The translations under genes and the position numbers were made by a program. Below are positions 55,697 to 64,000 of a stretch of DNA of 64,000 bases, piece after piece. Origin of the DNA: Pontederia crassipes (taxonomy: Eukaryota; Streptophyta; Magnoliopsida; Commelinales; Pontederiaceae); assembly GCA_030549335.1 (NCBI GenBank), contig CM060196.1, positions 19,612,501-19,676,500 of the forward strand. The letters run 5' to 3'. The notes under the pieces are model-generated. The model was given only the letters and a program-made list of their open reading frames with translations, was not told the DNA's origin and ran no database searches. Within the stretch, counting starts at the first letter, position 1, and every line of letters starts with the position of its first letter.

Positions 55697-56570
55697 ATGG
55701 ATGTGAGTTTTCCAACGAACGAAAGCATGACCCAAACTATGAAATGTGATGAAGGGTCGTGTCAAGAACCTTTGATGGGAATTTTAGGCCTCAATCCACC
55801 TATGTTCAACAGTATTGATGACCCGGAGGAAACCAAAGCATGGTTGGATAGCGTGATGGATATTTTCAAAGTGATGAAATGTTTCAAGAAAAGCAAAATA
55901 GAGTGTGCCGCATATATCTTGACAGGAAAAGAAAAGCAATAGTTGAATGCTACTCTTACATCTAAGTACGCCAATGGAAGGAAATCCATCATAGTGGAAA
56001 TTTGTGGTGGACTTTAAAGATCAATACTTTCCACAAAGTATGAAATGGAGCTCAAACAAGAGGAGTTCCTTAACCTCCAACAAGAGGACATGTCAGTAGA
56101 TGACTAATCGATCAAGTACTTCCAATTTGAAAAGTATTGCACATTAGTAAAGATGGAAAGGATGAGAGTGAATCATTCTGTAAAGAGGCTCAAGATCGAA
56201 CTAAAGGTTAGGTTGATACACGAAGCCCCTAAGACAATGGACGAAGCAATTGAACTAGTTGTTAAACTAGAAAAGAAGCTCAAGAACGGAGTGGCAACAC
56301 GTCAAAGAAGACGACCAAGCAAGGAAATTGGAAGGAGCAAAAGAACGAGCCCTATATGTGTTCCAAGAGGGGAGAATCAAATAGAAGAAAAGTCAATGTC
56401 GTCATTGTGGAAAGTTTCATCGTGATGAATGTCACTTGAAAGCCGGGACATGCTTGCAATGCGGAAAGATGGGACACTACATAAAGGATTGTCCGAAGAA
56501 GCAAGTGCCAACTTTCCAAAAATGTTGGGACAAGTTCACGTCGTACAAGTTGAAGAAGCTCACCAAGCCC
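55697..56570 (+). other. Gypsy (chromovirus-type) gag remnant with zinc knuckles
   Basis: The text includes NPPMFNSIDDPEETKAWLDS and VMDIFKVMKCFKKSKIEC (gag core), a MDEAIELVVKLEKKL segment, and a CCHC knuckle CLQCGKMGHYIKDCPKK near 56,455-56,505, preceded by a second CRHCGKFHRDEC finger-like stretch. It is broken. Confidence 0.75.
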
Positions 56571-56930
56571 CGGATATAAAGCAAGGTAATCATCATTTAA
56601 TGATTAATTGATCTTATCAATTATCAAGAGTATGCACGATAGGCCTAGAGATCAATTGGAATATCAAAAGTAATATTCTAAGATAGGAAATATGATCGTA
56701 ATTCTTATAATAAAGAAGTTAAGAAATAAACTATCAAGACCATAAGTGTGAGGGTTAGAGTGTGAAGAAAATTCAAAGTGTTTAATTTAGGTTTATAGAA
56801 CCTAAATGATGGAATTAAATGATCAAGTGTCAAGCTAGGTAAATCGACACTTGAGGAGACTTGAATAGATTAAGTTGAAGATTAGAGTTACGCAACAGAA
56901 GCATGGCTCAAGAATGATCTCAATTCCTTG

Positions 56931-58540
56931 GTTCCACCAAGCATCTTAGCAAGGTAGCAACCCAAAGAAAAGAAAGAGAGGAGCAAACAAGGAGTAACCA
57001 AGAGAAGAAGAGGAGGTGGAGCTACCCATTTCAGCAAGGAGAGGACGGTGTTGCCATAGCAAGAAGGAGAAGAAGAAGAAGAGAACTGCCATAGCAAGAA
57101 GGACAAGAGGAAAAAGAAGAAGAGAACTATCATAGCAAGAAGAAGGAGAAGAGGAAGAAGAAGGAAGAAGAAGAGAAGGAAGAGAAGAAAGGAGGAAGGA
57201 AAGAGGGAAATATGATAAGGATTTTAAATATATGTTGAGGGGATCAAATCCTCTAATCTCACCCTTAATAATGATTGAATATTTTGATTAGGGCATGAAA
57301 GAACAAGCAATTTGTTCTTTCAATATGAGATTAGGGAATGTGCACTATGGCATATGTCTATGTTATTTTTTCATTATGACTATTGTTACATTAATAATCA
57401 TGTTTAAAATGATGATGTTTTATGTCATTGATGCTTAGTTCATGATAAAATAATAATTATGGAATAAGAATGTGATTAATAGGTTTAATAGTTCTCTCAT
57501 CTCTATTGTTTTTCATGGTTCATGACAATATGAACCTTATAATGATTTGTATAAAATGTATCCTTCATGTGTGAGATGAATGCATGTACTAGAGTTATGG
57601 ATGGAAATGGAGAGAAATGGGGTAAAAATGGGGAAAAATGTAGTTGTTTTCCCCTGGGCACTGCCATGACGTACATAGCATGGACGTGACCTTGAGAGAC
57701 CATGCCCGTTCCCTTGGGCGTGGAACGGCCTCATGGCAAGGGCACGGCCGTGACTCTTAATGAAACAACACTGTGACCCATAGCGCACGTCTGTTGCACT
57801 AGGCGTGACATAATCCCAAGGTTCCAGCACAACTGTGACATTACCAAGCACGGCCATGACCCTCAATGAGGCCATATGACCGTTGTTTAATTAGGTCGAT
57901 CAATCAGGGGTTCGACCGCGCCATAAGTAAGGAGGCTACTATTCAAATTGGTCGGACCAAGCATGTAGTCGGCTAAGGGCATGACCATTCCAGTTGATTG
58001 GCACGGCCATGGCCAACACTATACACCCATGATCCTATGCACCATCGTCCTCGATCGTGCCATGGTCTCAAGGTTTGGCACAACCATGACCAAGAATGGC
58101 ACGATTGTGACATAGCACACGACCGTTCCATCGCATGGAACGATTGTTCCATCGCATGGCACGACCGTGACCAACAAGACGCCCATGACATTCTGTTCAA
58201 ATCGAACGATGGATCCATTGACCGGGGGTTCAACCGCTCTGGAGGCAAAATGTCACTATTCAAATCGATCGTCGAGTCGGTCAACCAGTCTAAACAGTCG
58301 TACCATAGGTGTGGCACGATCGTGACCAATATTAACTGGAAAGGAACATGTTCCTACGAGGTCGGCATAGCTATGACATATTCCGGCACAACCATGATCG
58401 GTGTCCAATACCATATCTTGCTTATTGTTTAATACTTAGATGATTTTGACGTCTGAATGACCTTAAGTAAGATTAAAATATGTAACATGTATTGAATGAT
58501 TGTATGCTTTGATGAATGTAATTAAAAGATGGATTGACGA
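56931..58540 (+). repeat. Long direct repeat 2 (LTR-like)
   Basis: It matches repeat 1 in the same orientation and ends near ATTAAAAGATGGATTGACGAA. It has the same motif-rich 3' half (57,650-58,400). Confidence 0.75.
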
Positions 58541-58550
58541 AAGCATCTTG

Positions 58551-59782
58551 TTGTTGTCGTCGTATGATGGAAAACAAAAAGGGCACTAGCTGAGCCATGT
58601 TCCCTAGTGAAACAAAATCTCACCTAAGGGTAAGGGCAGGGTCTCCTATGGGACAAAAAGATCCCGACAGTTCTAGTCAAGATCAATGAGCCAACGTGGA
58701 CTTCTTAATCATTAAGATAAGAAGCTATCTAATTATAGACGAAAGATGAGAAGATGACATGGTCATATGACTTGGAACATAAAGATGAAGATAATTATGA
58801 TAATGTATGCACATAAAGGGATGCAAATGAATGTTCAATTGCCATATGATGTTATGAATGAAGATGATAAATGCTAAGCAAGATAAATGGATAATATGAC
58901 TTGGCGTATTGTTTGATGATGAAAATGCAAGCATCTAAAGGTATTGTAAAGTATGACCTCTTATCATGTCAAGTTATGAACGAAGATGTTACATGTAAGA
59001 TAAGTTCATCATATACCTTAGAATAATATTTATGATGTTATATGCTTATCTTATATTGTTGATTGCTCACATGCCATATAGTGTGCATATGTAACTCATC
59101 ACATGCATATGTTCCATGTTTCAATTATGATGCATTAATGCATATGCCATGAGATGCAAAAAACATATTATAAGATCATAGTATACATGTGTTTCAACAT
59201 ACTCTAATGGGAGAAATCCCCTGCACCCATGGATCCGTACAAGTATGGATAAGGCATAGGCTTGATGGTGAAGGCCTCATGACGACGAGATTGCACACTA
59301 GTTGATCGGATCACGACCCAAGTTATCTATGAGTATGTTTTATTATATATGATGATAAATTCTATAGAAGAGTTCGTATGTATGGCCTATGGGCCTTGAG
59401 TCATGCACTCACTTTTATGTGAATTCATTTATGTATTATGAACTCTATGTTGGATACTTATGTTAGAGCTTATGTGACCCATGGACTAATTGAGTATTTT
59501 AAATTTATTTATTTAAGAAGACTTCCGTTATGTTATTATGTTTCCATTGCGATTATATTTGTAATTAGGTGAAGAATTACTATGCAAACGTAGTGCCACT
59601 TAGAGTTCAGGCTCTAAATTATGGTCGAATTTTGAGTATGTTACCAAAATGTTTAGGGTATTGCCATGAGGCATCATCCTCAGGTGCCATTGCAGGCGGC
59701 TCTAATTTTTGTGCATGATACGAGGACACACATAACAGGCAGTAGTTTCTCGGATGAACAGTCTGCCATTTTTCGAGATACA
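58551..59782. other. Retroelement-like non-coding stretch
   Basis: Moderately AT-rich, with LTR-flavoured text such as GCACACTAGTTGATCGGATCAC near 59,290 and TGCACCCATGGATCCG near 59,224, but no defined ends. It may be the remaining part of the same or another chromovirus LTR. No coding region is supported. Confidence 0.4.
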
Positions 59783-61066
59783 TGTCACCCCCAACTGAGG
59801 TGGGACGTCGGGGCGCGCGGCGGGCCAGGTGGGCCATGGCCGGATGCGCCTCGGACGCGCCCGGGGCGGCAAGGAAGGTCCCTACCCACTTTGGCATAAT
59901 GCACGCTTTGGCATTATGCCCATCTAAGCAAGGGACGTTGGGCGACGAGCGCGGAGGCGAGTCGCACTCCTACTCCTACTTGGAGTCAAAGTCGCACCAA
60001 CCCTGGGATGAGGAGAGGAGGCATCGCGGGACGAAGACCCTTGACCAAAGTGGCATAATGCATGCTCAGCGGACAGCGGATGCAGTGAGTGTGGACATGG
60101 TCGGGCGCGACCGGGCGCGGCGATGGGCGCGACCGGGCGCGGCGATGGGCGCGGCCGGGCGCGGCGCGGGCGCGGCCGGGCACGGCGCGACGCGGGCGCG
60201 GCCGGGCACGGCGCGACGCGGGCGCGGCCGGGCACGGCAGGGACGCAGCAGGGCATGGCAGCTATGACGTCTGGACCCTAATGGGACTGGCCCGCAGCGC
60301 GGGCGCGGCAAGGACGCAGCAGGGCATGGCAGCTGCGACGGCTGGAACCCTAATGGGACTGGCCCATCTTTAGAAGTCCTTAACGTCCCCTAGAGGATGG
60401 CAACCTCAGGTGCATGCGGCTCTCTCCAAAGAAGGAAAGATGACCAATGGACAGTAAGGTGCATGGGCACTTACTTTCCATTGCAACCAACGAAGGCTTC
60501 GCGAAGGAAACCTGGCCAAAAGGAAGGGAGGCTGATCTCCTAATTAGGAGGACTGAGAGATGGAAAGCAAGGTGGCCGGCCCTAGCTTTCCAAAGGGCCG
60601 AATTTTGCCCTCTTCTCTATGGCCGATTAAGGGGCTATCGACGGAGGCGATCGTCCCAGGTGTTCAACTTGGTAAGTATGCTAGGAATTATAAGAATGTA
60701 ATTAGGACACCCAAAGAGATTTTTTTGCTATCAGAGGTCGTATAGGACTTTTTGATGTAAGGAACTTTATATGTGGCAGGTAAACTTGTATATGGTCGGC
60801 CCCTATATACGGAGGCATTGGCTGACTTGTGTAATCATCGATTGACGCAGCAATCGAGCAATCTCTTGGAATAAGAGTTCCGTGCTTTTTCCCTCAACCG
60901 AGTGCTTCTTTCTTTTGTGCATCTTTGAGAGGTTTTCGTTGTGCATGCAGGTGTGCGTCCGAAATCAGAGGCGAACATCCGAGAGGCTGCTGGAGTCTTG
61001 GCGTAGCAAGGTTCCAAGCCGGCACATCCTTAGGCTTCGTGGACAGCGGGATTTTAGGGCGTGACA
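59783..61066 (+). mobile_element. GC-rich solo LTR (gypsy, Del/Tekay-like)
   Basis: It begins TGTCACCCCCAACTGAGG and ends TTTTAGGGCGTGACA, a perfect TGTCAC/GTGACA terminal match of the kind seen in chromovirus LTRs. Positions 60,100-60,245 are repeats of GGGCGCGGC-type words, and a ~68-bp unit containing GACGCAGCAGGGCATGGCAG occurs twice (60,240 and 60,312). The 5-bp flanks (ATACA, CACGG) do not match, so this may be a rearranged rather than a simple solo LTR. It ends 307 bp from the PPR stop codon. Confidence 0.7.
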
Positions 61067-61139
61067 CACGGCTCAGTGATTTAAATCCCCTGAAGTTAGT
61101 GCAATCAAGTTAAATCCGAGAAACTGATCTTTTGACATA

Positions 61140-61186
61140 TCCTCAACCCAAGTGCTTGAGGTTTTAACCCAAGTGCTTGAGGTTTT
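61140..61186 (+). repeat. Short tandem repeat in PPR 3' flank
   Basis: AACCCAAGTGCTTGAGGTTT occurs twice in tandem. It would lie in or near the 3' UTR of the minus-strand PPR gene. Confidence 0.8.
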
Positions 61187-61372
61187 GGTGCAAGAATGCA
61201 GTGAACATTTGGGTGAACTAGATTTCCTCTTATATCTACAATGGGCAATATATTTCATGTCCTTGTACCACTTGCAGAAGAATAAAAATGCAAGGGATAC
61301 AAAGGTGGAATCAAGAATTTATTCTTCCCAAGATTATGTACGAGAGTTGTGATCTGAGCCTATGTTAGTTCA

Positions 61373-63529
61373 TCACCAGTAGTCATTGCAGGAGCAATGC
61401 CCATCCCTAAAGTGATGGAAGCGGTACCGGTCCCTGACAACAATCTCCCTCTTGTACATCTTCGACACGACCTTGATCACGTCGTGGCAGCCGTCGCACA
61501 TCCGAAGATTCTTCGTGATTCTTAGCGTCGCATTAGGAGCCGTGCTGATCAACCCGAAAGCAACGGCCAGTCTCTCACTGTGGTGCTCCTGAGCAATGTG
61601 GCCACGGTGGTCGTCTCCTAGGCGGCCAGCGATCTCGTCAACCATTTCGTAGACTCGTCGCGCCTGCGGGTGCATGATCTCCTCCCCCTTGCGGAACTCG
61701 TGAACGCGGCCCTCAACTTCTATCAGGCTGCAGCCGGGGGTCTTCTTGATCTTTCTCCTGCTCATCGCCTTCCGCATCATGGTCGCGTCTCTGCGTCGGC
61801 CGGCCGCGGCGTACAGATTGGACATGACCACGTAAGCGCCGTCGTTGTCGGGGTCGGTGCTTAGGAGGCGTTGAGCTGCGGTTTGTCCCAGTTTTACGTC
61901 CCCATGGATCTTGCAGGCTCCCAGAAGAGATCCCCAGATGAATGCGTCAGGCTCCATGGGCATGCTCATGATGAGCTCCTTTGCTCTGTTCAACAAGCCC
62001 GCTCGTCCGAACATGTCCACCATGCAGCCGTAGTGCTCCATCTGCGGCGCGAGATGGTACTGGATTGACATGCTCCGGAAATGGCGAACGCCGAGGTCGA
62101 TCAACCCTGCGTGGCTGCACGCCGTCAGGACTCCAACGAAAGTGACGTGGTTCGGCTTGATGCCGACGTCCAACATCTCCGTGAAGAGCGCCAGCGCCCT
62201 CTCCCCTAGGCCGTGCATGGCGAATCCAATGACCATCGACGTGTACGCGTACACGTCCCTGCGGGCCATGGCGATGAAGACTTGGAAGGCTTGATCCAGA
62301 GTCCCGCATCTGGCGTACATGTCGACCAAGGCGTTTCCGATGATGCCGACTTCCTCGGCGCCCCTTCTCCTCTTGATGTAGGCGTGAACCCACTTCCCCT
62401 GATCCAGCGCTCCAGCGTGCGCGCACGAACTGAGCACGCCGACCAGTGTGACGTCGTCAGGATCCAGGCCTTCTGCCTGCATCCGCCGGAACAATGGCAG
62501 CACACGGCTGAACTCGCCATTGCGTACCAAGCCAGAGATCATCGAGTTCCAGGAGACGACGTTCTTGGCGGGCATCCGCTTAAAGACCTCGTAGCCGGAA
62601 TCGACGTCCCCGCACTTGGAGTACATGTCCACCAAAGCATTTCCAACGAACACGTCCACGGCCGACTCATGCGAGCGTACGTAGCGGTGCAGCTTCCTCC
62701 CCAGTTCGAGATCCCCGAGCTGTGCGCAGGCTGAGAGAACGGCCACCATGGTCACTCCATCTGCTGCAATACAACTGCCGTCCACCATCTCTAGGAACGC
62801 GCGGACCGCATCCTCTGCGCGCCCCGCTTTGGTGTACGCCGAAATCAGCGTGGTCCACGCGACCAAGTCTCGCGCCGCATCGGGGTACCGGTCGAACAGC
62901 CGCCTGGTCGAGCAGACCTCACCGCACACGGCGTACAACCTCATGAGGTTGTTCCTGACGTACGCATCGCACTCGAGCCCCGTCTTGATGGCATGAACGT
63001 GGATGGCTCTACCAGCCAGCAGCGACGTCGGGTCGGCTGCCAATAACTTAAGAAGGTATGGGAGCGTAAAGTTGTCCGGATGGATGCCCCTGTCGAGCAT
63101 GGCTTTGAGTAGGGGCATGGACGCGGACGCGAGGCTCTTGTCGCAGCTCCGGGCGAGGGCACGCAAGATGGCGTTGTAGTCTAGGACGTCGTGGAATTCC
63201 AAGGAAGAGAGGAGAGCGCGAGCGTGGGCTGGGTCTTCGTGGCCTGCGGGCGCGAGCTGGGCGCAGGAGGACAAGAGCTTGGCGAGGACTTGAGGGGAAT
63301 GGAGAGACTTGAGCTTGAGGACGGGAGCTTGGATCTGCCTGAGCTCCTCCATGGATTGGATGGAGTCGAGCTTGTGGAGGAGTCGGCGCTGGTGCTGGGC
63401 ATCATGGAGCACTGAGGAGGGAATCGGCGGCGCCGCAGGGGAAGCGGCCATGGGCTCTTTCCTTGGATGTGGATAAGGAAAGAGGGGAGGTGCATTATTT
63501 TTCAGGCACGTTGCCCAATTTAATAGCAA
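61373..63529 (-). CDS. PLS-class DYW-type pentatricopeptide repeat protein
   Basis: A single uninterrupted frame of 718 codons, GC-rich and intronless as is usual for this family. Such proteins bind organellar transcripts through PPR tracts, and the DYW domain acts as a C-to-U cytidine deaminase in chloroplasts or mitochondria. A proline-rich N-terminal ~80 residues is followed by P, L and S repeats (for example [54 protein letters not shown]), then E/E+ motifs, and a DYW domain from about residue 600. HSERLA supplies the HxE active site; CDGCH and HCSCNDYW supply zinc-binding positions. Between the [14 protein letters not shown] segment and HSERLA about 20 residues normally present are missing. 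The start could be residue 27 (MAASPAAPP, 63,451), which gives a more typical transit-peptide-like N terminus. The target RNA is unknown. Confidence 0.93.
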   Translation of the reverse strand: MLLNWATCLKNNAPPLFPYPHPRKEPMAASPAAPPIPSSVLHDAQHQRRLLHKLDSIQSMEELRQIQAPVLKLKSLHSPQVLAKLLSSCAQLAPAGHEDPAHARALLSSLEFHDVLDYNAILRALARSCDKSLASASMPLLKAMLDRGIHPDNFTLPYLLKLLAADPTSLLAGRAIHVHAIKTGLECDAYVRNNLMRLYAVCGEVCSTRRLFDRYPDAARDLVAWTTLISAYTKAGRAEDAVRAFLEMVDGSCIAADGVTMVAVLSACAQLGDLELGRKLHRYVRSHESAVDVFVGNALVDMYSKCGDVDSGYEVFKRMPAKNVVSWNSMISGLVRNGEFSRVLPLFRRMQAEGLDPDDVTLVGVLSSCAHAGALDQGKWVHAYIKRRRGAEEVGIIGNALVDMYARCGTLDQAFQVFIAMARRDVYAYTSMVIGFAMHGLGERALALFTEMLDVGIKPNHVTFVGVLTACSHAGLIDLGVRHFRSMSIQYHLAPQMEHYGCMVDMFGRAGLLNRAKELIMSMPMEPDAFIWGSLLGACKIHGDVKLGQTAAQRLLSTDPDNDGAYVVMSNLYAAAGRRRDATMMRKAMSRRKIKKTPGCSLIEVEGRVHEFRKGEEIMHPQARRVYEMVDEIAGRLGDDHRGHIAQEHHSERLAVAFGLISTAPNATLRITKNLRMCDGCHDVIKVVSKMYKREIVVRDRYRFHHFRDGHCSCNDYW

Positions 63530-64000
63530 TTAATAAATCGTTAAACGCGAGCGGTTAAAGCTTGCACCTGATTACTTCGAGATGTTGCTTAATCCGTCAG
63601 AACCCGTTGGTATATAATATGCTCTTCTTCCTTGGCCTTTTCTTGTGTTTCTTATGCGACACTTTTAAAATATTCGAACAAGCACGACAAAAAAACCTAA
63701 GTTTCTTGCAAGGCTGTGTGTAACATGCGTATTTTTTTATTACGGTTGCGATCGATAAAAAAATTCTTTCGAATTATGAAAGATAAAAAAAATCATTCAC
63801 CAATACGGACAGAAAATCTTCGTCGATATATTATCGACAAGTATAGCCTTTGAAATTATCAAAGAATTTAAATCCGTCGATAATTCCGAAGGCTAAACTC
63901 TTAGGTAACTATATTTATAATAATATATATGTAATATAATATAGTATATATTCAATATTTTATTATTAAATTATTATTTTATTACCGAAAGATAGTGTCT
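63530..64000. other. 5' flank of PPR gene and AT-rich window end
   Basis: 63,530-63,690 should include the PPR promoter. From about 63,730 the sequence is AT-rich, with CGTCGATA-type words (CTTCGTCGATATATTATCGAC, CCGTCGATAATTCCGAAGG) that recall subterminal repeats of CACTA elements. No ends are visible. Confidence 0.35.

Larger units (their letters stand above)
53870..58550 (+). mobile_element. Gypsy gag fragment between two long direct repeats (pol-less fossil)
   Basis: Two direct repeats of about 1.5 kb (53,876-55,445 and 56,931-58,540) flank a gypsy gag region at 55,697-56,570. The repeats look LTR-derived, but their exact ends and a PBS could not be placed. Only gag is present between them, about 1.5 kb, with no pol. 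It is broken in several places. Confidence 0.6.

Noticed and set aside
59782-60373. Arg/Ala/Gly-rich open frames on both strands
   Set aside because: They arise from GGGCGCGGC-type repeats inside the solo LTR; all six frames look equally open.
61670-62946. Several 60-170 codon frames antisense to the PPR gene
   Set aside because: They are shadows of the GC-rich PPR frame.

Overview
The window is plant nuclear DNA, most likely from a monocot of the commelinid type. The evidence is spliced genes with GT/AG introns, a strong 5'-to-3' GC fall in the ABC transporter gene, a GC-rich intronless DYW-type PPR gene, and dense nested plant retroelements. The species assignment is inference only.

Only two host genes look intact, both on the minus strand. 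The first is a ten-exon ABCC (MRP-type) transporter of about 1,492 residues at 38,325-44,367. The second is an intronless DYW-class pentatricopeptide repeat protein of 718 residues at 61,373-63,529. A decayed, truncated host gene resembling the plant DUF6817 family lies at about 36,870-37,425. The two intact genes have no evident functional link: one is a membrane pump, the other a putative organellar RNA editing factor.

From left to right: 1-9,697 is a decayed L1-type LINE on the minus strand (ORF1 with a zinc knuckle, endonuclease, RT, RNase H), split by a roughly 3-kb insertion and a smaller one. 9,698-12,060 is one copy of a 2.2-kb dispersed repeat whose partner is at 47,483-49,720. 12,175-15,060 is a plus-strand gag-only Copia remnant. 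15,488-32,634 is a three-level nest: a minus-strand gag-only Copia element, a solo LTR inserted in its 3' LTR, and a 10.2-kb gag-bearing element without pol inserted in that solo LTR, the two inner insertions each with a perfect 5-bp target duplication. 33,381-36,594 is a MULE-like DNA element with long terminal inverted repeats and apparent captured exons.

After the ABCC gene come AT-rich spacer, a possible tRNA-derived SINE, the second dispersed-repeat copy, a hAT transposase remnant, a short RTE/SINE-like unit, a Tourist-like MITE, a gypsy gag fragment between two long direct repeats (again without pol), and a GC-rich solo LTR ending about 300 bp from the PPR gene.

The main recurring theme is that three unrelated LTR structures carry gag but no pol, and that several LTR families here each hold a dense array of their own short CpG-containing motif. 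No tRNA or rRNA gene or CRISPR array was seen.
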